Counted from the stretch's first letter, positions 33,133-45,260 are shown. The stretch: DNA of 64,000 bases from Dermacentor variabilis (GCF_050947875.1 NC_134568.1:252783267-252847266), one strand, 5' to 3'. Numbers and translations: made by a program. Notes: generated by a model not told the origin, from the sequence alone.

Positions 33133-33595
33133 TCCCTTCAGCGAACTCCGAAAGGTCAAGATTAATACGAAATATTTCACTACAGGGCGTAAATATAGTC
33201 ACTGTGTTTTCGGACTTAAAACTTGATCACTCAGCCTCAGTTCTCGTACCTATCTTTTCTGCCTTCCTTTTTCGTTCGCGATATCCATTCGTTACATGGC
33301 TGCTTACGGGTATTCAACACCCTATGCATCCGGGGACTATTCATAGAAAATTTTAGCCCGAGGCTTGTTAAAGAAGAGAGATTCCGTATACAAAGGAGCC
33401 GCATACTTTTAAACGATTCTTCCACTTCTATTCTCTTTAGTTTTTATCACCCGTCGCGTCGAGCCTCCGTTACAAAATTCTCGCTGAAGCGTCTGGCCCA
33501 CGTATATTGCATATGGTTTGCACGCGACGTCAAGGAGCAAGCAGAGAAAGGCCCATGGCTGTTCATCAATGCTAGTGCCGCGGTGCATCGCTCAC
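33133..33595 (-). other. Intronic, no recognised element
   Basis: 460 bp between the LINE and the next host exon. Nothing was recognised. Confidence 0.4.
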
Positions 33596-33767
33596 CGGAC
33601 GCGCGACACCTTGTTGGCGGGCACCAGGCGCCACTTATCCTCGATCGCCTTGCCGCTGTTGGTCGAGTTGACGTGTATTGCCAGGATCTCAATCTGGGCC
33701 TGGTCGGGTCGCCTCGTGCCTGCGTCGTGCAGCGCGCGCGCCTTCAGTTCGCGGCCCCGGCACCAAT
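33596..33767 (-). CDS. MSP-domain gene, exon with C-terminal half of the MSP fold
   Basis: The acceptor is CACGGCGCGTAG. AT at the start plus A from 39495-39645 makes Asn. It has 56 codons, with QIEILAIHVNSTNSGKAIED and KWRLVPANKV, matching the late strands of MSP domains where VAP has ...VWKEAKPE. It ends CG before a strong GTGAGC donor at 33595. High GC contrasts with the flanking repeats. Confidence 0.72.
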
Positions 33768-33965
33768 CTACGCGCCGTGACACAGAACCGCAAGCTACCC
33801 GATTAATAAATATAGCGCTTTATACGTGGACCGATATCCTTCAATAACCCTGTTCGCACATATTCGGCGGGAAAATATTGGAAATGATGACCAGTTTTGC
33901 TCTCTTTAAGGGATTCTGCACCCACATCACTGCATCAGTGACGTCGGCGTGCACGTCACGCAATT

Positions 33966-34612
33966 CGGAGTATTATTGCAACAGCAACTATGTGGACACT
34001 CCAGCCGCATATCTGCCGTTTTCGTCACCGCGATGTTCCGTACAAAGTCGGAGGGCAATGACATCGTCGCCGCGCGCCGTATGCTGTAGTGCGAGTGAAA
34101 GCGTGCGAGGGTGAGCCGACGATGGTGGCTCAATCTTGCGCACGTAAGGGAGGAAAGCGCTAGTGCGCCGTCTACCCTCGCGCAAAAGGCGCCGGAGTGG
34201 GGGGGGGGGCAGGAGGGGGCGTTGTACTCCGGCGGTGGGTGCGTATGGTGCTGCCGAGCGGGCGCTATCTTGAAAGCGACCTGCTATGGGGACAGAGTAC
34301 GCCGAATGCTGATAGCTTCGTGTGCGCTGTGTTCTCACAGCTTAGTTCGCGTTGAAGCGAGATGCAGAACGAAGGTCAATTCGCTCGCTGCAGCTGCCGA
34401 ACTTTGTCACTCCAGCGTTTTGACAGCGAGTGTACGCGGTCATCAAGTGAGATGTGTTCATGTTTGCTTGTGCGCGCGTGACACCATGCTTGTTAATTTA
34501 GTTATTAAGCGAATGTGTACAAGTTTTGACGGCCGATAAAAGTACTATCCTTACTTCGAGTAGCTATCTACTAATTAGCCATCGCAATCGATGCTTCGCC
34601 TTTCGGGCGACA
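33966..34612 (+). repeat. Dispersed repeat family Y, copy 1
   Basis: Aligns along its length with 58964-59580. Shared blocks in order: ATGTGGACACTCCAG/ATATGGACACTCCAG, GTCAATTCGCTCGCTGC, GTGTTCATGTTTGCTTGTG, CGTGACACCATG, ACGGCCGATAAA and ATCGATGCTTCGCC. No coding capacity is shared by both copies. It could be a non-autonomous element. Confidence 0.75.
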
Positions 34613-34897
34613 TCTTTTTCGTGCACTTGCTCCGTTCTCATGCAGGAAAAGTAGCCAAAATTTACTAGCTTATTTTCTTACGTTTAAGTGCAACCCCAAT
34701 AATTTATGTGTAAATAATTAACCAGACACACGCAGACACTCACAAAATTCATGGCGTGACCAAGAAAACGTACGGGAATTTCAACGTGGCGTCGCAACTG
34801 CTTACCGTTTTTGCGTCCTCTCTGACTTACCAAGGCTTTTCTCACCGCTAAGACGGGTCTAATTGGTATTCCAGTCTAAAACATTCTGAAATTTATC

Positions 34898-34947
34898 CAG
34901 TGCTGGGCGGAATCGAATCCTCAAGCACGGCAGCCCGACGCTTTACG
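34898..34947 (-). repeat. tRNA-like SINE head split by a MITE
   Basis: GGGCGGAATCGAATCC...CAGCCCGACGCTTTA resumes after the MITE as CTTTAGTGCGCTGCGCCA (35766 onward). Together they resemble the reversed tRNA head of the tick SINEs. Confidence 0.5.
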
Positions 34948-35765
34948 TAGAGGTGTGCGAATATTCAAAACTTTCGAATAACGATTCGACTATTGTCCTA
35001 TTCAATTCGGTCCTCGGACGGAATAGTCGCCATTCGAAAATCTGAGTAATTTCGAATAGTTTTTCTAATGCTTCTCGTCTTTGACGCTTGAATTGAAGTA
35101 AAAGTGCGATAACTTTAATCCCATCCACAGGGGACATAGTACGTACGCTGAGTCGCTCAGACTGCGAGGCTTTTCAGGCTAAACACCCCCACTCGCAATA
35201 ACACGTTGTTGGTACTATTTTAGATCCACCACCTGTGTCCTCTCATCGCAATTAATATACGTTTAATTGCAACATATTCGATAAAAAAGTGGCACCATCC
35301 GCCAAGATCATTTGAACTAGAGAAATTTTTTTTTCGCTCTGCCATCGCCGCAGACACGCATTTCCGGTTTGGTCGCAAATTAAGGTATACACAGATGTGA
35401 TTTCGGCCACAAATCTGCCCTTTTATACTTTATTTTCCTAAAACTATTATTTGTTATTATTTAAACTTTTTAGACGCATGACCGCATATGCTTCGAAGAA
35501 CCTTGAGTTTGCGAACAAACTGCTTAGTTGTTCATAATGTACCCTTTGTGTTTTTAATAAAGCACGCTTTATAATGTACAGTGTAATGACAAAGTTTCCA
35601 ATGTTGTTAATACCATAATGTGAATTTTTTTATATTAATGGTAAGAAGGCTGCACCCCCCCCCCCCCCATTTTATGCCAGCTATTCAAAAAATATCCGAT
35701 ATTTCACTCGATTCGCTTTGGTACTGTTCGATTCGGTGTCTAAAACTACTATTCGCACACCCCTA
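34948..35765. mobile_element. 818-bp hAT-like MITE
   Basis: The ends TAGAGGTGTGCGAATA and TAGGGGTGTGCGAATA (inverted) are followed inward by CGAATAACGATTCG-like palindromic sequence. The TAGGGGTGTG terminus is typical of hAT elements. CTTTA occurs at both flanks as a degraded target duplication. No transposase. Confidence 0.65.
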
Positions 35766-35789
35766 CTTTAGTGCGCTGCGCCACAAACG

Positions 35790-37266
35790 TCAGTGGGGAA
35801 GGACGGATTATTTCTTCATGTTCGCACGCACTGGCGCACCACGCATCTCTGACACCACGCCCGGACTTTGCGGGCGCGCCTCTAGATGGCGCAGCGTGTC
35901 CAAGGGCAAGTTCAAAAGAGGAGCAATGCTGTAGTACGCACCTCATACATGACGCATCTGAGCTATTCGCATAATTGGATAATCAATGTAGATGAGTTCC
36001 TCCCGAATTCTTTTTTAAACTAAATTATCTAGAGCGTTCTGACGCTTACCAGTATTTCTTATTAGGTTGAGAAAATTCGTGCTCTCGTTTCAGGCAAAAA
36101 GACGTGCAAAAATGATAATCTCAGTAACCCTTTAATGAGAGAGGCCGCACAAAAGTGTCATTCCTACATCCGGCCACTGCATGCAATTGTCACCAAGGCA
36201 ACATTTTTTTTTTCAAAGGCCCTAGAGGAGGCCGAAGGCAGTTTCGTCAGAGCGCTTTTACAGTCATGACTGTTCCGCGAAGCGCAACGTGTTTCCTATC
36301 TCGCGTATATACTACGTTGCTAGCAAGCCTTGATCAGACGCCCTTTACAGCATCAGCAATCAGCATAAAAAAAAAAGGAAAGAAAACGCTCGTGATAGTC
36401 ACCGACGTCAGTGTCGAGCGCTGGTTTCTGCGACACAGCACCAGAAATCTTTGACTTTCAATTACTTGGACTTTGCCCAAACACTTCCACTAACCCTTCC
36501 GCACTACCTCCTTGATCGAACCGAGTGTCGCGGTATACGTTCCCGGAATCAACAAAGAGCTGACTCAGAGACGACGTGGGCTGGGGCTGCGCACAATTCC
36601 AAGCTGCGGCTGCGTGTGTGGCTGTGCCCTTTACAACAGCGCGCTTCATATAGATCACCCGGACAGCGCACACTGATAGTTATTATGTATCTAGAGGAAT
36701 ATTCGATCGATCCGGCATAACTGTATACAAGTCCAGTGCGAAGCCGATGTGCTCACCCACAGCAGCTATGCTCGATCTTCACATTCGGAGTTTTCTGTTT
36801 GGCGCGATAAGCATCAATAAGCACTACGCATTTAAACTAGCAGAAGCCCAACGTTTACTTTTTGCTGGTGAAACGTGAAAAAGGCCACTAAAAGAACTCG
36901 CCCCTTGTCGTTCGTCCTTAAATTCATCGCGTGCCCCCTGACCGGTTTTCTTTGCCGTAGAACGTGGCATTTTATTCCTCCGTCCATTCTGCAGCTCGTT
37001 AGCCTTTTCAGCCCACTTGCGAGGGTACGCATAGTCGATGCCACTGTACAGCAGAGTCTGTGTCGTAGATAAGTCATTTACCACGACCGCTATCAAAATA
37101 CCCAGAAAGCATTGATAGCAGCAGTTTCGAGATTAGCGTTTTGTTTTTACTAAAATATTTTACCTGCTGTTACGATCGTTGATTACATGACATATAGCAC
37201 GCGGGAAGCACACTTCCACTTGGAACCTACAAACCAGCCTTTAAATTTCCATCTTTGTTTCAACTG
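35790..37266. other. Intronic, no recognised gene
   Basis: Mixed composition with a few open frames that lack domains or compatible splice sites. Confidence 0.4.
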
Positions 37267-37537
37267 CAGTAAATCCTCGGTAACTCGAACTCTCATATTT
37301 CGAAATACTGGTTAATTCGAATTTTTTTCGTGACTCGGTGTCAAATTCGTGTATTTTTCACTTCTTATCTCGATATGTGTGCCATACTCGGGATACCTCG
37401 AAATATCGCCTGCCAAAATGTCCCGAAAAAGTAATTACCCGACGATTTCCATATTTTGTGCGCAGCTGCGATATCGCCAGAAAGTGACAGGACCGCAAGT
37501 TTGTAGCGAACTCCGCTTCATTCTAAGCCACTCTATA

Positions 37538-37943
37538 GCCGCGTTTACATGAATGCGACAGAATGCAACAATAGCGCATCACGTTTCCTAGCACATTACT
37601 AATAATACGGTGCACCAGCGTTTACATGTAGCGTATTATCCTCCTGGTGCGATGGTGGCGGCACACGGTGTCGCACATCGAACGCAAACCAGCGCTATCC
37701 GGCGTCGCCATTGGGCTCGCCATTTTCTCACCAATCTTGCTGTCCCGCAGCTCGGCGAGCGCAGCAGGTCCGCAGGAAACTCTCTTCCGATAATTGCTAA
37801 TGCGATGCGATCGCGTTGACATGCACTCCGAAAGTCGACTTACTCGTCTCAGTCCACTCCTGTCTGGCGCAATAATGTGACGCGCTAGAAAGCTGATGTG
37901 ATGTAATGTAATGCGCCAGTTGTCGCATACATTTAAACACGAC
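37538..37943. mobile_element. Nested 406-bp inverted-repeat element
   Basis: 23-base ends at 37538-37560 and 37921-37943 are inverted repeats with four mismatches (core GTTTACATGAATGCGACA). The element lies wholly within 37267-38391, so it inserted later. Confidence 0.55.
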
Positions 37944-37944
37944 T

Positions 37945-38042
37945 TAAAATCCACCGTCCACGGCCGGCTGCTATCTCATTGATAATGCGGACGGAGTGTC
38001 CCTCTGACCCCTGACGAAGCGCAATAAGCGCGAGAAGGTACA
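37945..38042 (+). repeat. Dispersed repeat family X, copy 2
   Basis: Closely matches 56368-56468: CACGGCC(G/A)GC, GATAATG(C/T)GG, GGAG(T/C)GTC, CTCTGAC, CTGACGAAGCGC. It lies next to the nested element's right end. Confidence 0.6.
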
Positions 38043-38391
38043 CATGACCTCCGCATCATGCATGCGCGGAGCATCGTCAGCTCGCTTGTTCGCCGTGCTC
38101 TGCGTTTGTATGTTTGTTAATACTCACGGGGTGGGGGGTTGGGGCAGGGGTGGGATGCGTCGGATGCCGAGTCGCACAATATATTGCAAAATTGATCTAC
38201 CGAAAATACCGCTCCTGGTATATTGAGCTTTTGTGAGAAATTTAGCGGCTACTGGCGCCTTTTTCAAAAGGCTCAGTGTGGTCTATGCGCGCCCACGGAC
38301 TTATATTGTCGTGCATTCGCTTATCTCGAAACTCCGCTTATCTCGAAATTTTCTCTGGTTTTTACAATTTCGAGTTAACGGGGTTTTTCTG

Positions 38392-39494
38392 TAGATACGT
38401 TTGGTTCACTTCAGCAGCCCCTCCCCCCCCTTTTTTTTTCACGAACGTACTCAATGCACATGTTCAAAAACGCAACAAAAAGTGAAGCAGCAAAAATGCA
38501 TAGATAGAGACGTAGTAAGTGCTTGCAATGTAGAAAGTTGAGTGCGCCCACAGGGTATGCATTGATGTTGAGTTTTCTACGTCCTATCGGGACGTACTGC
38601 AATGTGAGCTCGCTCTATGTCAATCGTCGTACTGAATGGGATTTAAACGTTATCAGCGTGCGAATTCGGGATAGTAGTCTTATCCTCCGACAATTCTAAA
38701 TTTGGGTATGGTGTATGGAGCGATAAGCGAGGGGCTATGTGAGATCGAAGAGTGTGCAGACATTTTACTCCACGTTTCCCGCGTGTAGGTCGAAGAGTTA
38801 TCAAACTTGGCGTAGTTGACGAAGTGCCAATAAACAAGTGCCAATCGATCGGAGGACCATGCAGGGCAACACGAGCGTGTATGGTAAGTAGATTCTCCCG
38901 CCTATATACAATTATCTGAGTAAAACTTTATGATAGGCTGTATAGCGTCTCTGCAGGTTCTTTATCTTACTGACGACTTCATATAATCAGGCCCACCTGC
39001 ACAGGCTCACGCGGAAGTAGGCGTTTTGTAAGAGCAGCTCAAGAACGCTTATATATCCACATGTTCGTGTCTTCATAAATGATTTTCCGTTTTATTTCAG
39101 TCGTTCGTTGTTTTAATTAGGAACTTCAGCTTCTGCTAGACTGAGATTTAGGCGATGATAAATATTTCAAGTGAGCACGAATCGGAGGTCCGAATCCAAG
39201 TTCACGAACAAGCGCGATGTCGAGCGGCACTTGAGACCTACATGCACACAGTAAGTAATCTATTTCCGTGCGGTCCTCGCTGGTGGTGCCGTCCTGTCTG
39301 CACGTAACAAGCAACAACCGACAACCTCTATGGGTGAAGGTGGGATGGGGGTTGGGGCATGGACAGAGGCCCGGTGCTCGTACGTTTGCACCTGGTGCAC
39401 GCAGAGCTCCTAAATCATAACGACAGATGGCTGACCTCAGTATACTCTCGGCGGTCAGTCAGCCTGCGTTATAATTCAGGAACGGCAACCTCAC
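38392..39494 (-). other. Intronic, no recognised element
   Basis: No domain or repeat recognised. Confidence 0.4.
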
Positions 39495-39645
39495 TTGAGG
39501 TCAGGTATACCCGATGCTTGTAAGGCGATGTTCCTTGCAGCACGTTCGACTCACTTGGACGCACTTTGAACTTGAGCGGCACCTTCTCGTTAGGCTTGAG
39601 AACGCCGTGGTCGGGGTTGAACTGAAGTCCGTTGGCCTTAGTTAT
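39495..39645 (-). CDS. MSP-domain gene, central MSP exon
   Basis: Phase 0 start after CTATTTAAAG. It encodes ITKANGLQFNPDHGVLKP, then NEKVPLKFKVRPSESN and YKHRVYLTS. The P-x-x-G-V-L-x-P block followed by alternating strands is the core of MSP/PapD-like domains. It ends with one base (A) before a GTGAGG donor. A stop soon after the donor and the strand pattern support the splice. Confidence 0.75.
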
Positions 39646-39987
39646 CTTTAAATAGAAGAACGTTCCCACACGTGTTACCATGCGAAATGCAAAGCAACGT
39701 TACAAGAAATCGCGCGCGCACGCGTTATGCGTAGCGGGGCGGTAACCCCCTGGCTCTGCGAAACGGTCTCAGCGGCAGCAACACTTCAAGGAGCAAATAT
39801 TTTTGCGCTTTTCTCACAATTATGCCGGCATGCTGTGGCCAGTAAACTTGCCAGTCGTTACGCCATTTATTTTTTTATTTTTTTTTTCGCTCTAGAAGAG
39901 AGCTAATTGCCTAAAAGATTCACCCCTCAAACAATATCCTGAAAAATAAAGCAAAAAAAATTCAAAACACTGCAACTAATTCTCACA

Positions 39988-41067
39988 GTGATATGCAACT
40001 TTACAAATTTGGCTGGTCGGAATCTGACGTTATCAAAGGGATTTGCTCAACAAATACTACTGAATGGTGTATACATACACATTATCTCAAAGCACATAAC
40101 CAAACACCTTGAACAGGAAGAAATACTAACGGATTGTCAGCATGGTTTTCGTAAAGGAGTTTCCACAGTCACACAACTAATTGAGCTTGTCCACGATGTA
40201 TCGTTAAGTATTGACCAACAGAAACAAATCGATCTAATCTTTCTAGATTTTTCAAAAGCTTTCGATCGCGTAACAAATCAGAAATTAATTTATAAACTCG
40301 AACTTACCTTGGGAAAGGGCCCTATTCTGAACTGGATCAAGGACTACCTTACTAACCGCACTCAATTTGTAGAAGTTAACCAGCAATATTCCATGAAATC
40401 TAACGTAAGATCCGGAGTTCCGCAAGGAAGTGTTCTGGCTCCAGTTTTATTTCTCATATACATTAATGATCTGCCTGCTAATATTCCAGTCAATGTTAGA
40501 CATTTTGCTGACGATTGTGTTGTGTATCAAGTAATCAATTCTCATAATGACCATGTGGCCTTGAACGACGCTTTGTCACTTGTGTACAAATGGTGTAACG
40601 GATGGCAAATGACTTTAAATATTTAAAAAATCAGCTATATTATCAATTACTAGAAAAAGCTCGCATCAGAATTTAACTACACTATAAATAACGCCACAAT
40701 TAACAAAGTGAAGGAGTACAAGTACCTTGGCTTAACATTAACACACGATTTCAGATGGGAGCGCCATGTTAACAACGTTACCTCGACCGCACAAAAAAAA
40801 TTGTTTTTCCTGAACAGACGTCTTAGACTAGCACCCCCAAACACAAAACTACTAGAATATAACACATTTGTCAGATCTGTATTAGAGTATGCTAACGTTG
40901 TTTGGTTTCATTTCACCAAAGAACTCATTAACAAACTAGAAGCAATTCAAAGGAAGGCACTGAGATATATTTACAACAAACATAGGTTAACAGACTCACC
41001 CACAGAATTGCTAAAACAGGCCGGTATACTGACCGTTTACAAAAACAAGCCAAGCTTGCACGTTTGA
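39988..41067 (+). pseudogene. LINE reverse transcriptase, broken
   Basis: RT motifs QHGFRKGVSTVTQL, LIFLDFSKAFDRV, SGVPQGSVLAPVLF and FADDC are intact to 40626. A stop and frame break follow at about 40624-40710, then KYLGLTLTHDFRW to 41067. More degraded codons run to about 41320. The first residues before 40065 do not look like the family. Confidence 0.85.
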
Positions 41068-41870
41068 AATTTATGTATCAACTTATTCATAATGAATTGA
41101 AAATAGACAGTTCCAAATACTTATCTTTAGCACAAACACGACTCACCCGACATAAACATTCACTGTCATTAAACGAACACCCATTTCATACGGAAAGCCA
41201 TAAGCACTCGTTTTTTCCCTTTAATGACACGTGAATGGAATAAGCTGGACCCTAGTATTACAGACAGCCCATCGTTAACTACTTTTTTGACATTAGCCGA
41301 AAATGAATTGCGTGCTTGACAATTATGATGTACTTGTGTCACCATCTATTTTTGTGCCATTTTATTTCATTAGATTGTGTACATAATCACAATTTCTTTA
41401 ACGACACCTTAAACGTATCTTATGGATTACTACCTCTTGTGTATACCTCACTTTTATAACTTGTATTACTTGCCATTACTGAGTACTATTGTTTATTTAT
41501 GCAAATTGTTTACTTCTTTTCCTGTTGTAATTATTGCTTACCGCCATTGATATTTGACAGACTACCTCATTACTCCTTGTTACTCCTAAATTTAATGCTA
41601 TGTATTATTGTATAATTTATGCCTACCATTTTGTTCACCTTTGTAAATTTTCTACCTTTGATTACCTGTTGTTTTTTTTTCGTAACATTATTACAGTGTA
41701 TAACGTTACTTTTCTGCCTACTACATTGTCTGCCTCTGCTAACTGCATGTCTAATATGTCTAATCTTATTATTGCGCTAATTATTATTGTTACACTGCAA
41801 GATAACTATGTATGCCCTTCCTGTTATGATCCCTGATGGGATCGACAGTATGAATAAATAAATAAAATAA
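40065..41870 (+). mobile_element. 5'-truncated L2/CR1-type LINE
   Basis: Reverse transcriptase coding sequence, then a long AT-rich 3' UTR ending GATGGGATCGACAG...(TGAATAAATAAATAAA). Antisense to the host gene, between its 43332-43431 and 39495-39645 exons. Confidence 0.82.
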
Positions 41871-41879
41871 CTAAATATA

Positions 41880-42341
41880 AACGAGAAGAAAGGGGGTTAA
41901 CCGAGGGGCCCGATTTCTATTAGTCATATCATAAGAAGCCAACAAACACTGATACCAAGGACAATAGGGAAATTACTTGTGCGTAATAAATGAAATAAAG
42001 AAACGATAAATTAATGGAAATTATAGTAAATGAAAAAACAACTTGCCGCAGGTGGGAACCGAACCCACAACCTTCGCATTTCGCGTGCGATGCTCTACCA
42101 ATTGAGCTACCGCGGCGCGGTTTTCCCATCCACTTTCTTGGGTATTTATGTGTCCTAGTAGAACCCTGGGAGTGTTAGCCAGCGCCACCACTCACAGGCC
42201 TTGGCGGCGGACGTGGAACGTCCTTTATGCCGCAGGCGTCACGAGAACGTGATCTTTTTGGGTGAAGGCAACTGGTCAATAAACCCACATATGCTACCTG
42301 AAGGCATCAATGTTGCCGGATTCGAGACCCTCGTTATGTAA
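41880..42341 (-). repeat. tRNA-containing repeat unit, copy 1
   Basis: A 460-bp unit starts ACGAGAAGAAAGGGGGTT and ends at ...CCCTCGTTATGTAATA. The same start recurs at 42345, so a second unit follows head to tail. On the minus strand it has a leader, a tRNA-like sequence (42045-42116), a T-run (Pol III stop) and an AT-rich tail. Confidence 0.75.
42045..42116 (-). tRNA. tRNA-like sequence, probably a pseudo-tRNA (SINE head)
   Basis: 72 nt fold as a cloverleaf: acceptor GCCGCGG with CTGCGGC (one G-T pair), D arm GCTC/GAGC, anticodon stem TCGCA/TGCGA, T arm GTGGG/CCCAC. The anticodon loop CGCGAAA gives anticodon CGA (Ser), but position 33 is G instead of U and there is no long variable arm, so it is unlikely to be a working tRNA-Ser. 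TTTTTT follows within 10 bases as a Pol III terminator. Confidence 0.5.
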
Positions 42342-42386
42342 TAAACGAGAAGAAAGGGGGTTAATCGAGGGGCCCGATTTTTATTC

Positions 42387-42671
42387 GTCATATCATAAGA
42401 AGCCAACAAACACTGATACCAAGGACAACAATGGGGATATTACTTGTGCTTAATAAATGAAATAAAGAAACGATAAATTAATGGAAATTAAAGTGAATGA
42501 AAAAACAACTTGCCGCAGGTGGGAACCGAACCCACAACGTTCCTGCGGCAAGTTGTTTTTTCATCCACTTTAATTTCCATTAATTTATCGTTTCTTTATT
42601 TCATTTATTAAGCACAAGCAATTTCCCCATTGTTGTCCTTGGTATCAGTGTTTGTTGGCTTCTTATGATAT

Positions 42672-42674
<3 letters not shown>
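42387..42674. repeat. Inverted duplication of the repeat tail (133-bp arms)
   Basis: 42387-42519 and 42542-42674 are reverse complements with a few mismatches, separated by 22 bases that end inside the tRNA T arm. A second, partial unit has turned back on itself. A (TA)n tract starts right at the right arm. Confidence 0.85.

Positions 42675-42730
<56 letters not shown>
42675..42730. repeat. (TA)n microsatellite
   Basis: 28 TA units directly abutting the inverted duplication. Confidence 0.95.
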
Positions 42731-42735
<5 letters not shown>

Positions 42736-43331
42736 CAGGTGCCGAACATCGAAAAACAAATAGTAAAGTGATTCCAGACTGCACGTGTCTTGCACCACAA
42801 ATATAGTTGTCGCCCATCAAGTCCTTGTTATTTGCCGCCTCCTTACGGTTACGACTAACCCACTAGGGGAATGGCAGGCATATGCACCTCGCCAATGTGG
42901 CCTCCTCCCCCAACAGTTCGTCTTTGCGAGCAGCCATTATGCCAGCGTCCTTGTTCTTGCTGTGACACATCGTAATACGGTGTGTGTAGTAGCTAGAGCG
43001 AGCCTCGGCTGTCGGGTACAGTGAAATTACCTTCAGCCAGCGACTTTATTGGCCCCGTAGAGGAACAGGTATACACGGAGGAGGCACCGTCTGCGCCGCT
43101 TCCATACATTCATCACCACGCTCATCGAGCTCCATTGCGAAGGTAAACAAGCTGCGCGAACATCTACTTGTAGAACAACACGAGGAATGCTCATGCTGGA
43201 AGTTGCACCATGGCGGTACCCGGGCGCCTCCTCGAACCATGCAGGGCTCTCGTATATAATGCGATGTACGATTTCAGAGTGCGAGTCATCATTTGCGAAC
43301 GTGAAGGCAAACAATGAGCAACGAAAATTAC

Positions 43332-43431
43332 CCTGAAGGCCACATTGCGCGAACTCCCGTTGCCGAACTCGCACGCTTCGTACTGCAGATCCGGGTCGCT
43401 CTCTTGAACTTTGATGAAAGAGGCCGGTTTG
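43332..43431 (-). CDS. MSP-domain gene, first MSP strand exon
   Basis: The acceptor is TTTGTACTCCTCAG. C completes AGC with the AG ending either 45173-45260 or 50394-50668. 33 codons: KPASFIKVQESDPDLQYEAC, then EFGNGSSRNVAFR. The N-x-S-x-R-N-V-A-F pattern parallels the N-P-T-D-R-N-V-C-F strand of VAP. It ends in phase 0 before GTAATT at 43331. Confidence 0.75.
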
Positions 43432-43499
43432 CTGAGGAGTACAAATACCAAGGAGTTATTAGAAAAATTAGAAGATACACTGCGCATTTTTTTTTTTAC

Positions 43500-43830
43500 T
43501 ATACGGAGTTCTTTTTTTTAAATATCGCTTGTAGTAGATAGCACGATTCTAGTCCTTGAGCTGGATTACTCGCAGAGGCGCACATTTGTTCAAAGAATTT
43601 GTTCCCAGTGACGTACTATGCCTTGAAAACTCACCATGAATCACCAATTCGCACATTGCAATATGTCGTAAAGTAATTAGTTAAACCTTATTCGTGAAAT
43701 TTGATCAATTAGTCGATTGTATGTTTTTATTTATCGTGTAGGTAATGTCCGCCTCTTGGAGAAATCCAGCTCAAGGATTACGATTGTGCTATCTGCCGCA
43801 GGTAGCCGAATTTAAAGAAGAAACGCTGTA
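43500..43830. repeat. Diverged, shortened relative of the 44257-44921 palindromic element
   Basis: Its two ends (about 43510-43575 and 43735-43815) match the outer arms of the element at 44257-44921 in the same inverted order. An example is GATAGCACGATTCTAGTCCTTGAGC against CAGACATCACAATTATAGTTCACGAGC. The central part is deleted. Confidence 0.65.
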
Positions 43831-44097
43831 GGCCTAAAAAAAAACAGAAAATCCTGGTGTATAGGCAAAGACAACTTATCTACATAATATATAGCTTATA
43901 GACTAAATAAAAGGATCGGGAACAAACAAACAATTCGTAGTTATATTCGCACGAACCCTGATCCTTCGCCAACTCGCTGCCGTGAGATCAAGTCTGAGGC
44001 GATGAATTTATCAATTTTCCTCGGTCTCTGACTAAATTGGGCACGAAACAAGTTCACAGAAACGTCGGGGTATGTCAAAGTTGTCGATGCGGACAAT

Positions 44098-44921
<824 letters not shown>

Positions 44922-45172
44922 GTATATATGTTACAGATCTCTTCATAGTGGTAGCAAGAAATGTAGTGGGTCAGAAGTGTATACTGTCCCTCTGAAAAAA
45001 AAAAGATCCGAGTTGATCAAAACCGACTCGCAAACGTTCATTCGCGTGCCTTTGGGGCTTATGAAGAACCTCGTCCGCAATTAACCGTCGCCTTCGTAAA
45101 GACACGACGCGCACAACCGAACGGCGAACGTCGCATACAGACGAGCACGTCGGGAGCGCGCGGCGGACTCAC

Positions 45173-45260
45173 CTCACCCACGTGTGGGGACCCTTGGGCT
45201 TCTTGTCCCTGTCCAGGATCAGCGCCTTGTACTCCCAGACGGTCTCCTCGACCTTGTCAT
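45173..45260 (-). CDS. MSP-domain gene, small linker exon
   Basis: The acceptor is CGCTCCGCCCGCAG. AT plus the G ending 59809-60054 makes Asp. 28 codons: DKVEETVWEYKALILDKDKK, then PKGPHTWV. It ends AG before a consensus GTGAGT at 45172; a competing donor sits 4 bases earlier. GC-rich and in one open frame. Confidence 0.72.

Larger units (their letters stand above)
37267..38391. mobile_element. pogo/Tigger-like DNA transposon remnant
   Basis: The left end CAGTAAATCCTCGGTAACTCGAA and the inverted right end CAGAAAAACCCCGTTAACTCGAA are terminal inverted repeats of the pogo/Tigger style, and TA follows the right end. Sub-terminal TTATCTCGAAA motifs recur inside. No intact transposase is present. 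A second inverted-repeat element sits inside it. Confidence 0.65.

Noticed and set aside
42045..42116. Functional tRNA-Ser gene
   Set aside because: Lacks U33 and the long variable arm of tRNA-Ser and lies in a tandemly repeated SINE-like unit.
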